DNA of 64,000 nt from Isoetes taiwanensis (lineage: Eukaryota; Streptophyta; Lycopodiopsida; Isoetales; Isoetaceae). Under the pieces are notes generated by a model. That model saw nothing but the letters and a program-made list of their open reading frames with translations, was not told the origin of the DNA and made no database searches. Position numbers and translations under genes: made by a program. Location of the stretch: assembly GCA_021234155.1 (NCBI GenBank), contig JAJEKV010000033.1, positions 1,391,745-1,455,744 of the forward strand, written 5' to 3'. This document shows, in pieces, positions 33,901 to 45,059 of the stretch; position 1 is the first letter of the stretch, and every line of letters begins with the position of its first letter.

Positions 33901-34380
33901 GACTTACTCTCACATTGGCATTGAGTTTCTTTACTAATCTTTACTTTACACTCAAAGACATTCCCATCTAATACATGTAACAAAAAGCCAGAAGCCAGAA
34001 GTCTCCCTTGATAGAGGAGGTAAACAAAGCCCTGAATGACGATCAGCAGGAAAACGACTGTCACCACAGTAAGATCCTTCAAGATTTGGCAACTTCTAGT
34101 AGGAAGTTAATGTGTAAGAAGTTTCCAAAATTGTCCATTCTACAATAGAATCAGTTTGTCCCATACGAGAACTTGTATACCATTTGTCCACTCTACCGTT
34201 CATTTGTACCTTATACATAATTTTGGCATATGGATTTGACGATCCATAGCAGCATAGCATGGAAGAAGCTGTTCCATGATGGTTTATCACCTCTGCTGGA
34301 ACTCATGTTGCCTATTTTACTAACTGCATAGAATAACATCGTTTGCATTTTTCTTTTGTTTACCAGTTCTGTTAATTCGC
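30993..34380 (+). other. Possible transcribed region with plus-strand splice-like sites; no coding gene established
   Basis: Plus-strand donors of good quality occur after 31270 (agaatagg then gtaagt), 31691 (ggctgaag then gtaagc) and 32030 (agtaagag then gtaaga). A T-rich ...ttttccag acceptor precedes 31974. A final open block after tgtcttcag (33453-33605) encodes GYGGYGWHGIELASTVGDPA and a hydrophobic end before TAG. No continuous protein can be assembled, so this may be a long non-coding or decayed gene. A 17-bp tandem duplication (agatgtcaatggaggca) lies near 32520-32555. Confidence 0.25.
33163..33245 (+). repeat. tRNA-like sequence, possible SINE head
   Basis: tggcctgggagtggttatca resembles an A box and gggttcaaatcccgc is a strong B box (T-loop) about 60 bases downstream. 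This is the arrangement of tRNA-derived SINEs and of class II tRNA genes. A full cloverleaf acceptor stem does not close, so an active tRNA gene is unlikely. Confidence 0.35.
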
Positions 34381-34399
34381 CTTTTGCTTATTCGCAGTA

Positions 34400-36303
34400 T
34401 GCCACTCTTGGCATCTCAAACAGTGAGAAGTGAACGTTGCTATACATTTGTAAATCAAAAATGTATTACTATCCTAAAAGACTTCCTTCAAATGAAGATC
34501 GTATTTATAAACAACGCCAATATGAAGATGCACGGCGAAGTTCAACAAGAATCAGTGGACCAATATGCACATTTAATGCTTTGTGCTGAATTTGAACAGG
34601 CCAATGAACCTAGAATCAAATATAGGTCATATAATGAGAGGGAAGAAGCACTTAGAAAGCAGAAGGAAAGAGAATTAGCTGAAAAAAAGGAGACGCCTGG
34701 CAGCACTGTTGGAGGAAGAACAATCTCTTCTTCAAACAGAGTTGAGAACTACCACTATGAATCTTGCAGAAAAGAAGGGCATGGTTAGAGGCAAGGGCGA
34801 GGGCATTGAAGCCAAAGAAGACAGAACAGGGATAAGACATATTCTGAAGAGCAACTTGAGCGTGTCTGTTTGAAGAGAGTTGTGACGATGTCCGGTTGCA
34901 CAACTCTAGGATGGCAGTCTTGAGAGCAGAAGAAATCAGGAAGAAACAAAGAGAGGAGAACGTAAAGAGGAAGATGCAGGAAGCTGCAAACCAGAAGACT
35001 GAAAAAGAGTTGTTGGAGATGGAATGGAAAAGGGAAGAGGAAGAACGGTTACAGGAAATAGCAAAGAAGGCACTTATGAAGCAGGAGGCAATGGACATAT
35101 TAAAGGAACAGATATGTATGGTACAAGTTTTATGAGATGATGAAAAAGACGGGTTGCAGAAGAAGAAATGCGCCAACTAGTAAGAAAATGGCAGATGGAA
35201 GAAGATGAGCTTAGGGAGCAACAGTACCACCAAAAGATGTTTAGATCAGCAAAAAGCCCAAGAGATGCTTGAATATAATGAATTGTATGAGGCTGAAAAG
35301 AGAAAAAGAAGTTGACCAAGAGAAAGAGTTTGATGCTCATTTAGTTGTTATGGCAACACAACGTGAAGCTATGGGAAGAACAAGAAGAGAGAGAGAACTG
35401 AAAGAAGCTCATCGGCAGGAAGCAATGCGTTATGCAGAATATTTGAAGAAGCTGATGGCAAGGCAGGTGTCTAACGAACAAGAAATTGAAGCAATGGTCA
35501 AAAGAGAAATGGAAGCTGAATGGAAGAGAAAGGATGAAGAGACACAGTGCCAAGAAGAAAAGAGACAGCGCTCCTAAATCGAGTTAATGAAGAAAGGTTG
35601 AACAGTTACGGTAATAAAGGTATGCATCAAATTTATGTCGAGATCATAACTTCTCTGTGTGATAATTAACGACTTCTCTGCACGTATCAACTGTATGATA
35701 ATTAGATACTTCTCTGCCTCTGCACGTATCAACTGTATGATAATTAGTTACTTCTCTGCACGTATCAGAAAAGCATATGGGAAGCAGCAGAAGCAGCTAA
35801 ACGTGAAGAGCTTGAAAAATCAATGCCGATTTACTGCCAAATGGAATTGAACGTGAAAGAATTGCATTGAGGCTCAGATGGTACGTCCATGAAACCATAG
35901 AATATAAAACCATATCAGGCATCAACATGTGTTTCTATCATGTTTGTATGGTGGTTAAAATCTTTGTCACTTGAAGTAAAGCTTTGTTGACAAGAATAAC
36001 CTGCTATTCTTTTGCTAATCTGTTATGGTTATGCAGTCTAAGCAAGATCTATGCCAAGCATTGAAGGACAAATGAGGGGCAAAACATGCAGCCTCCTGTT
36101 GCAGCCAAACAACAGAAACAAAAGGACTTTTGAGGGTTAGCTTTTTTTAGCAATGTGTGTTTGCTCGTTAGTTAATAACTCTTCTGATGGCAGGTGGGCA
36201 AACGGAAGAGAAGAAATATGAAGAAAAAGTTGCGAGGAGCTTAACTCTTCCACATCCTGAGCCCAAAACATGGGAGAAAAAAAATGCTCAGTGGTTTTTC
36301 TGA
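34400..36303 (+). pseudogene. CFAP53: CFAP53 (CCDC11) homologue, frameshifted pseudogene
   Basis: CFAP53 is a microtubule inner protein of motile cilia and flagella. Conceptual translation with frame changes gives KMYYYPKRLPSNEDRIYKQR, then YNEREEALRKQKERELAEKK, then RRRLAALLEEEQSLLQTELR. It continues LRAEEIRKKQREENVKRKMQ, RRVAEEEMRQLVRKWQMEED and EVDQEKEFDAHLVVMATQRE. This is a nearly continuous charged coiled coil of the trichohyalin-plectin-homology type, matching CFAP53 in order, notably the QEKEFD block. A donor at about 35620 (AATAAAG then GTATGC), an acceptor at 35768 and a last exon at 36192-36303 ending NAQWFF keep an intron layout, so this is not a processed copy. At least five frameshifts disable it. 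Other TPH-domain ciliary proteins are the alternative. Confidence 0.7.
35655..35767 (+). repeat. About 46-bp tandem repeat in a CFAP53 intron
   Basis: The unit tgataattag-nacttctctg followed by cacgtatcaactgta occurs about two and a half times. The last partial copy ends in cacgtatcag, which is also the acceptor of the next exon. Confidence 0.75.
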
Positions 36304-37335
36304 ACCAATGACGAGTAGAATTTGCATTTGCCATTAAAAAAGCATTTCAAAACACTTTTAGAGAAGGTACAGCATACACCTAAATGAACGGCCCAATGTA
36401 CATCAAGTAAGGTGAGGAGGCGATCTATCTTTCTAATAGACTTGATTATACAATGCCATCTTCAAATTGGTGTGATCTATTCCTGTAAAGAAATTCTATT
36501 TAACGAAATGGTACATGAGAAACAAATATTAGCAAAAAGTTCTAAGGATATATAATGCACTACACCCTGCGGGGTCATCAATTTTTTGTTAGCCTGATTC
36601 TGCATAAGGATGCAGAATATATAACATTTTGCTGCAGTTTATGCATTGCCGGATTTTAAACACATAGCATAACTGATCCATATACCCCACAGCAATACTT
36701 CTTATTCTATTCAGCACTTCAATTAGTGCCCTTGCTTTCCGACCTAATTGTGTCTCCCGGGGAGTATTCTACTGTTTGTGATAATGAATTTATAACGGTT
36801 GAGTAGTAATATCTTGGCAGTCCGAGGCTGCTGGAGCTCAAATTCACCCTGTTTTTTACCTTTTGTGGTTTAAGAAACTATTTAGAGACATTCTGGAAAT
36901 ATACCTGAGAATTGCTAAAAAGTCATTTATACTTATGTGCACTATGAGACTAAAATGACGTAAGCTTTATTGCTGCTCACACCTTTGAGGTGGTGCGTGT
37001 CCATGATTTCTACTGAAGCTGAGGTTTTGCCCATGCTGCAGGAACCTGGCTAGATGAAGATGATCGTCATGCTTTTTTATGCTCTAGGACTTGCAGAGAT
37101 GTACCAGACGTTATTCAATCTCTATGCATAACTAGGATCTTATCTCCAAGCTCGGGATAACGTAAAATGATTTTGATTTGAACAATTGCAGATATCTAAA
37201 TTCCGGTCCTTCGAGCTACAGGATCACTTGGCAATATTGTAGATGAGATCAAACCTCACCCTCGACTAATCGGAAATTTACCAAAAAGTAACCTTAACAT
37301 ATTTTTTAAAATTTGAGCTTCACAGGCCTCTCAAC
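36304..37335. other. No gene recognised
   Basis: This is the downstream flank of CFAP53. No long frame or element end was seen. Confidence 0.45.
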
Positions 37336-37339
37336 GCCT

Positions 37340-37520
37340 ACTACAAGGGTTTCTTCCTCCTACATGGGGTTTTTCATCCTGCTGGTAGAGACATTACTGT
37401 ACGTGGTTTCTCGTGGTTTTCTTTTGTGTTTGGAAACTTTCCGCTTATTGTATCACCGCCTCATAGCCGCTTGGCCTCCGTGTGGACATTAAAAATATAC
37501 TTCCTTCCTTCCTTTCCTTT
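37340..37520 (+). mobile_element. LINE 3' end with (CTTC)n tail
   Basis: Reads cgcctcatagccgcttggcc, then tccgtgtggacattaaaaat, then cttccttccttcctttcctt. The motif before the tail matches the LINE 3' ends at 28150 and 56846, but the tail unit differs. Confidence 0.55.
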
Positions 37521-39075
37521 GTAAATTCCTTAAAATACATTCTAACTCTTAAGTATTTTTTCGGGGCCAGCCCCTTTGTATTTTAAAAGCAATGCCACAA
37601 CAGATAATCATTCTTACACAAGGAAGTATTTCTTACGCATCACAAATAATTTGGAAAATAAATTTTAGAACACCATATTAAGACAAAATATGCAAGGAAA
37701 TATCAAATAGGATTTCAAGTAACCGTGTTCATTATGGCTACCATTACTACAATGTGTGCACTTGTACACATCCTTATCTTGTTTTTAGGCTTGCTAGGTG
37801 GATGACGTGGTTGTAGAAGGTTGTATTTTATTATTTTCAAGAAGTTCTAATATTTGCGGATAAATAGCTCTTGTGCATATGAATAGCAAAATGAGCTCAA
37901 CAAGTAACTCCATTGGTTTCCAAATTGTTGTGATCTATAAAAAACACTCGTAAAGAATGACTATCTCCATTGTGAAAAACATACTTTTTGGTGTGATTTT
38001 AACATACAAAGGCTATTTGGGGGTACTTACCACAATAAGTACTTGGGAATTTCCAAAACAAAGAAGGGCTTTTGGCGCTTAACCCAATACTCAAGGTTTT
38101 TGGTAAATTTTCTCAAAATGGAATATGTTTCATATATACATTGTTAAAACTTAGAATTTTCATGCACAATACACAATGGTTTTATAAATCATGAGGATTT
38201 GAATCATCTATAATTCGACATATTATAAAATCAGAAAAATAATGTACAACATATAAAAGTGTAGCTTCTGGGAATTGACCCAATCATATCCAATGAACTA
38301 ATAATTTGAAATCATATCCGGTAGCCGTTGCTCACAAGTTAATCGATCTTGCTCCACATGTCATGCTCCCAATTTGCTAGCATAGCATCTTACCGCTGGC
38401 AATCTATAATGCATGAACCACAATATTCCAAATCCTATTAATTTAATGAGTCAAATGTTTCAACTTCAACAATCTTCGCTTGTTGTGCCCCAAAAACACC
38501 ACACAAATTCTCCGATCATCATCAAATAGAACACAATTGTTCAAGGAGTGAAGTTGAAAGGCACCTCATTGTATGTGACCATGACTCATCCAACTCCCCA
38601 AAAGTGTTTCATGTAAAGTCTATATGGTATATGCGCGGCGCAGCCATAAAGAAAAAGGCCCTTATAATGTTAAAAACTACAAAAACACCCTTTATATGAA
38701 AAATTTTAGAAACTCTATATATACCCCTACCATTTACGCATACTTTGTTCTATAAATTACTCCAAACCCTACCATATGTGTACAATCAATTAATATCTTA
38801 AGTTCAATTAGACCATCTACCATGATTTTACCATCGGGCCATAAATTCAATTAGACTTTATATTCATTTACTAGAACGCGGTGTTCGGCGCATGCCGGCA
38901 TTACTGTGGACGTGGAATGGATAGATTATAATAAGATATGTAGGTTCCCGAGCACGCCTCGAAAGCATTGCTCACGCTTAAAAGGACATCAGGATATGGT
39001 TAGATCATAATCTAACACCAAATTTTGAAGCAAGAAGAAGGGAATGGCTTTAAAGTGAGGAAAAATGGTTTTAAC
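37521..39075. other. AT-rich DNA, no gene recognised
   Basis: No open frame longer than 60 codons and no repeat with clear ends. Confidence 0.5.
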
Positions 39076-39099
39076 ATTTTTATTTTTGAATGATGATGT

Positions 39100-40035
39100 G
39101 GCCTTTACAAACCGCTAGAAATATGCACCTCGCTATGATTAGAATTCAAGACCCTCAAGTATACATGGAATATTGAAGGTTTACAACCAACTTATTCCAA
39201 AAAGTTAATTTGCTAGAAACTTGGGGGGGTCATGAGGCAATATCCCTCGGCCATTCTAAAGGATATAGGTTTGTATGAAATAAAAACAACATTGTGGTGG
39301 GATAGGTAGATTGGCATGCGGTTAAAATCGTTAAGTGCACATTCGTGATAGCTAAGGTCGTGATTGCTCACAAGATGAAATAAGCTTTTCATAATGTCTT
39401 CATTTGGAACTTTGCACCTTCACAAGAATCATTTACAAACATCGAGATCTTTGTTATGTGATCCCTTTGTCTATATTGAGTTCGGGATGCTATTATATGA
39501 GAGGATATTATCCCATATTTCGGATGTTTGTCAATAAGATCCTTTTGTACCAATTGAGTCCAGGTTTCTCTATATGCAGATGATATTCTCTTTTATTTAG
39601 AACCCCTAAGGGGTTGCAAATGAGTTTGCTGTTCTTGGATGGCTATTGCCCAGATACCCGTGTTCACTATTAACTGTCCCGATTGGTTGTGTGGATTACT
39701 TGTGTGTCTCATCCAAGCATTCCATTAGTATTTTAAGATCATCCTCTATTATTTTTCATACTCTGATTGGTCTTCAAAGAGTCCGGCCGGCCGCCATATC
39801 TAGTAAAGGAAACACATAGTACTTCACTATGTAATAGAAAGGAAAGGGGAGTATGAGACCGCTACCCCGAGGGGGCGGACACGTGATTCATTCGACCATG
39901 AACCCATCTTTAATGTATGAAAATATTGCTTGAAGTAAGAGAAATCGATCTACCGCCCTGTGGCTTAAATAGCCATAGTTTCATGCCGGTGACCCGCTTT
40001 GCAAAATCCTAAGGCGTTTACAAAAAAAAGAATAG
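39100..40035 (+). mobile_element. Deleted LINE relic (endonuclease and RT scraps)
   Basis: The plus strand encodes YTWNIEGLQPTYSKK and LETWGGHEA, both endonuclease motifs like those of LINE B (VWNIHGAN, LLETWEHE), then GYRFVWNKNN. After a large deletion it encodes SLYADDILFYLEPLRG at about 39570, the reverse transcriptase active-site loop. A short A-run near 40021 may be its tail. All frames are broken. Confidence 0.7.
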
Positions 40036-40484
40036 ATTGTCGTACAAAGCTCTGGCAGAATGGCATTTCATCACCTATCCGGCTATTATTTCTATGCAAA
40101 CGGATGTTTGCTATTAACGCTTATTGACTAAAATGCAACCCGTGAGGATTTCAAAACGAAAAAACGGAAAAATGTTGCGAGGCTATCACATGCAAAGAGC
40201 AATATAAGACCGAATGAAGAAAAACCGACCTTTTGTAGTAGTAGAGATACATCATTGTGAAGCAACCTCAACCTCGTTAAACCACTTGGTGTAGCCATGG
40301 AACAATAGAGAGGAAAAAATCAAATCGAGAAATAAGAAAACCTCTTTTTAAAACACGACATTATTGCCATGCCATAGATTTCTTAAAAACTTCGAAAAGG
40401 CAGAGCTTAAAGACAGAGCTGCACTGCCAAGGCATATGGAAGCTGGATTGCAAAAGTTAGTAGATAACATGGGCAAAGGATGTG
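40036..40484. other. No gene recognised
   Basis: One 64-codon plus frame (40364-40558) runs into the following repeat and has no motif. Confidence 0.4.
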
Positions 40485-41375
40485 TTAATGCGCAAATGAA
40501 CCTATGCTTTTCGGACCACAATCATTCCGCACTGATGTTAAAGATTCACAGAACCTAGAATTTAATCTCGCTTCCTTTCTAGATCTCATTTTCTCTTGCC
40601 GCAGAAATATATTAAAATAATGCAAACGTGATCCTACATTTTACATAGGCATAAGTTATGGTCTGTCAAAAGCATTTAACTTAGAATGAGGTGTCGAGTT
40701 CAATCTAGAACCAAAAGAACAATAGAAAATCAAAAACAAAAGCAGGTTTTAAAGTTTGGCCATGGCACTTGTGAAATTCGATCGGGTAAAGATAAATATA
40801 TCCACATTAAGAGATGCACAAAAAATCAAATCCAAGGAAAACGCATACTTTAACCCTCGTGTCGCCACCGGGTTGCTCTAAATTGATGATAAAAAGATAA
40901 GGATGGTTTTGATACCATTGTTGGAAGCTTTATAAACCACGCAATCAAAGCAAGCCCTCAACATCAAATCAAAATAGTAAATATCCGAAGGTAAACCCTT
41001 GTTACTCACTTTTGTTTTCGGATGCGTAAAAATGCAGATCTGCGAGACTTCGTTTATCATAGACTCCTGCTTCGCCGAAAGTACAGCCTCCGCATTCACC
41101 CCCGCTCTGCCGTGATTCAACCCAATGCCTTCAAAGATGTTTCATAAATCACCATAATCCCCGGCTTGCTGTAAATGGAATGAGGAGGCAACGGCTTAAT
41201 CAAGGAGAAACAAACCTACGATAAATCTTTGGGCCCTTCTCTTCGAGAGCGAACCCGGGATAGGATATTAAACTAGAGCCACCAATTGAGTGAGGCAGGC
41301 CACCATTGCCAGCGAAGGAGTTCCAGATGCTCCGTGTAGCGGAGTTCTATGCCAATGCCATGGCCAAATATTGGA
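40485..41375. repeat. 0.9-kb direct repeat, copy 1
   Basis: Aligns along its length with 42075-42955. Shared landmarks in order: aaatatatccacattaagag, atgcacaaaaaatcaaatcc, tacgataaatctt, and gagccacca before gagttctat. Divergence is substantial with many short indels. The right end on the minus strand shows a possible start codon with a glycine/serine-rich frame in copy 2, so it may be a duplicated 5' region of a gene. The protein is not recognised. Confidence 0.8.
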
Positions 41376-42074
41376 AGAACTCTAAGCATTGTTGTGGCTT
41401 TTTATATACCATTCTTTTCGTTTGAATGTCCTTGTAATCTAATGGCTAGCAAACGGCGTCTAAGTCGATCTTCCGCCGTAACCCAAATCTGATTGCATGT
41501 GCAGCTCTGTTGCAAAGGCAGAATCTCTTTCATGCTAACCTTGTAAAATCATGTGTAGGAAGGAAACACAATTTTTGTAATGTTGTCTCATGTCTCAAGT
41601 TAGAATCACTACGAATTTTCACAAACCGGTATGGTGCTATGCCATTGAAAAGTTGAATCTACTTGCTCTGCCCCCCCGCCCCATTTATTGCCTAGAACTA
41701 TTGTGCCTATATCCAAAAAACAAATAATATTATGAGCATAAGTAATAAGAACAAAAAAAGTTAAATATGACAAAACAAAAAGGAACAAACTTATATCTCA
41801 AACAAGCTATGTTGCAGATAGAAATAATGATACCAAATGCTAGCAATTGGTATATTCTTTAACTCAAATAGAGCATTTTCGGCATTTTTAGGGATTAATT
41901 ATAATGGGACGGCGGGCAAATGCTCGCCGCCAAAACTATGTTTGTGGATGTTTTAACAATTGTTCGTTATGTTCCTAAAGGTAGCAATGTTCGATTATTA
42001 TCAAGGTCCATACATGCATCTCTACAATAACAAACAATTTTAAATCCGGTAGACTTATGTTGCCCTTGAATGTG
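41376..42074. other. No gene recognised between the two direct repeats
   Basis: Includes a short C-run (about 41672-41678) and no long frame. Confidence 0.4.
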
Positions 42075-42955
42075 TCTTACCACCACAATCATCCGCTTTT
42101 TGTATGTTAAAGATTCCATAGAACCTAAATTCAATGCGGGCTTCCTTCTTACATCTCATTTCTCTTTTTGCTTGACTAAACATATTAAATTAATGCAAGT
42201 AGACCCTCTACATTTTACAAGCGATAAGTTATCCGGTCAAAAGCATGAAACTTAGAATGAATAAAATGCGAGTTCAATCTAAAACCAAAAGAACAATAGA
42301 AAATCATAGCAAAAATCGAGGTTTAAAACCACTATATTATACGATCTTTGGCGGCATAAATAAATATATCCACATTAAGAGATGCACAAAAAATCAAATC
42401 CAAGGAAAAGCCGCATACTTGCCACTCGGTCTGCGAACCCAAGTTGCCGTAATTGATAACAAAGATAAGGATGAGCTTGATGCCATTGTTAGACTTTATA
42501 AACCACGAAATCAAGCCCTCGTGACAACATCAAATCCAAGTTACTAAGTTAGTAAATATTCAAAAAGTGCAAACACATTTCTCGCTTTTCGGATCTCGAA
42601 AAGCAGGATGCACTGCATGATTCATCATCATAGACTCCCAAAGCAACTCTTTTCAGAAAGCATTGTAGCCTCCATCTTTGAAGGCCACGTCCCTTGCCGC
42701 ATTCAACCTAATGCCTGGCCGGCATGTTTCGCAAATCACCATAATTTGAAGCTTAACCGTAAAATGGAATGAGGCAACGACTTATCTGAGGGAAACAAAA
42801 CCTACGATAAATCTTGGCCCTCTTCACAGGAGACGAACCCAGGGACCTAGGTAGAAGCTGGAGCCACCAGCGGAGGAGCCGGGGCCACCATTGCTGCTGT
42901 ATGAGTTTGTAGTCGCATGGGGAGTTCTATCTCCAACCGCGCCATGGTTGCAGCC
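42075..42955. repeat. 0.9-kb direct repeat, copy 2
   Basis: Same orientation as copy 1, offset about 1.59 kb. On the minus strand its end encodes MARLEIELPMRLQTHTAAMV or, in another frame, a Ser/Gly-rich SNGGPGSSAGGSSFYLGPW. It does not show LTR ends or a primer-binding site. Confidence 0.8.
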
Positions 42956-43864
42956 GCTCCTCTCGAGGCAAAATGCCAAATGTAGATATATAGATGGTAG
43001 AGTAGAGAGTTCAAAATTGGCATTCCGCCCAAGGGGAGAGGGAGAGGGAAGCCATGCGTCTCACACATGAGCGATGTTGGGCAAATTTTTTTAAACCTAA
43101 TCGGAAATTTTCTCTTCATCAAATAGACAGTGATATTTTCAATTCCCAACGGAAATTTGTATCACTTTCTTTATAAAATATGCATAAAAATCCACCGGAA
43201 TTTTTCCTGCAATCGCTAATCAACAGGAAATTCTTAGTTTCAACCGAACAACCTTCTCTACCTAATTTGCCTTAGCACAAAACCAAGACCTTCCCTTTTT
43301 AATAAAAGATAAGCCCATCCATAAGCGCCATTTTATAGTTGACTAGTGGACTTTTTCTAGAAAAGATTTGCACACCTTTTTGTGTCTTCCAGACACAATG
43401 TAGTTGAAAATAGAAAGGTCATATATAAATTGTATGGACCTAAATACGATCATAGCAAAATATCTTCTTTTGAGATGTGTGTAATTGAAGAGCTTTATTT
43501 CTCATTCCAATTTAATAGGATGATTATTACTTTAATATTGGAGTTCTTTTGTTTTCAAATTGGGTTCGTAATATATAGGGATTAGCCACAAGTACTTGTT
43601 GGTTTGGACCCATGATTATAGTAAGGATCACAAGAAGTTTTTTTGTGCCAATTGAAAAAACATGTGGGAGTTGAATTCGTTTGTTTTGTTTACATCTCAG
43701 TTTCAATTTTTCTTATGGACTTTGTTTCTACCCTTTGGCACCATGGGACATTTGGGCTTTAAAGGTACTAATATATAATTTAAATAAAGTTCCAAGATAA
43801 TGGTTTGAATACCCAAAAGTATGCCTTCAATCAAAATAGAAGTGTCAAATAGTGTGGGAAATGA
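42956..43864. other. No gene recognised
   Basis: AT-rich flank of the retroposed element that follows. It shows no motif or element end. Confidence 0.45.
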
Positions 43865-43877
43865 GAATTCAAGAGTA

Positions 43878-44967
43878 TGATTAAGTTAAGTGGTGGTGGA
43901 TTGATGTTTTTCTTGGCGTTGATTCTTTAGCGCTATGCTGGGGCGGCCGAGGAAAGGAGGCCGCCCTCTCCTCACTCTCTTTCGGCCGCCTTTGAACCTT
44001 CTTGCGAATCAAAAGACCAAACCGGTGCTAGTGGGTTTGCCTTGCGTTCTCGAGGCGATTTTGCCTTCAAAGAATTTCTGCGAATCGATTTTGAAGCGGC
44101 TTCAAAGGCGGTCTTTTGGATTCGGTTGGTAAGATACTAACGATGGCGTTTTTTGCTCTCTCAATCTTTAGAAGAATGATGATTTATATCACAATCGAAA
44201 GGGCGTAGGAGTCTATAAAGGTGGGCGAAATTTAAGGTAATCTTTAAAGAAACTTAGAGGAGGGCTTTTTATTTCTTTCTAGTTGGATCTTAGGATCATT
44301 TGGTTTTTTCCTCCTCTTGCTCTTTCTTCTAGCGTAAAAGATCTGGAGGTGTTTTTCTGGAAGAAGTTGAGTAAATTCTTGATCTGGATACAGTTTTATA
44401 ACAGAATAAGTTGGGTTATTTGAGATTGCCGAGCTAGATCTATTGTGCCAGCCGATGCTTCCATATCAAGACTGCATATCATGAGCCGTGATTTTAGGGA
44501 GAGTTCGTATCGGTCAGGTGTCTAGCTGAAGCATAGGTCGGCCGATCGGGCGCACCCCATACAAAAAAACATCTCCTTTTGATCTCACATCTGATATAAA
44601 ATTGTATAATTTGATCATAGTTTGAAAGTATGGGATTCCCTGACAGCGGGAGGCGGGAGGTTAACCCCCTTTCCATCTTCATTTCCAACTAGTTTTGCAA
44701 GAGGTTTTGGAGCATTCAAGATTTGTTTGTAGCTGTGGAAAATGGGTACTTGGCTCTATAAGTACTCTGTTTTAAAGGAGCACGGAAGAAGAGGTTGAGA
44801 GAGGCTCATGTGTTCTTTAGTTACAGACATGATTCAGACCCGTGATGGGATCCTTTTGTACTTAACTTATATCTGATCCATAGAGGGATCTCTCAGATTG
44901 TAATTCTTCCTATCTCGATTAGCCACATGTAAACTTCTTTCTTCAAAAAAAAAAAAAAAAAAAAAAG
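43878..44967 (+). mobile_element. Retroposed 1.09-kb sequence with A22 tail and perfect 13-bp target duplication
   Basis: gaattcaagagta occurs at 43865-43877 and at 44968-44980. The inserted plus-strand sequence ends in 22 A's (44945-44966). This is a target-primed retroposition product. It encodes one basic 65-codon frame (43935-44132, beginning MLGRPRKGGRPLL) and no reverse transcriptase or endonuclease motif. The rest is non-coding, with a 3' end ...gtaaacttctttcttc before the tail. It is either a non-autonomous LINE derivative keeping 5' and 3' ends, or a copy of a cellular transcript. Confidence 0.85.
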
Positions 44968-45059
44968 GAATTCAAGAGTAATTATGTCCGCACTTTGGGC
45001 AGCAGGATGGATAATGTATCATCTATAGGCTATGTTTTAAAAATCATTGTAACCGCGTT

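Noticed and set aside
34652-35176. 174-codon minus-strand Ser/Phe-rich ORF
   Set aside because: It is the antisense of the Glu/Lys-rich CFAP53 coiled coil. Such shadows are typical of AG-rich coding sequence.
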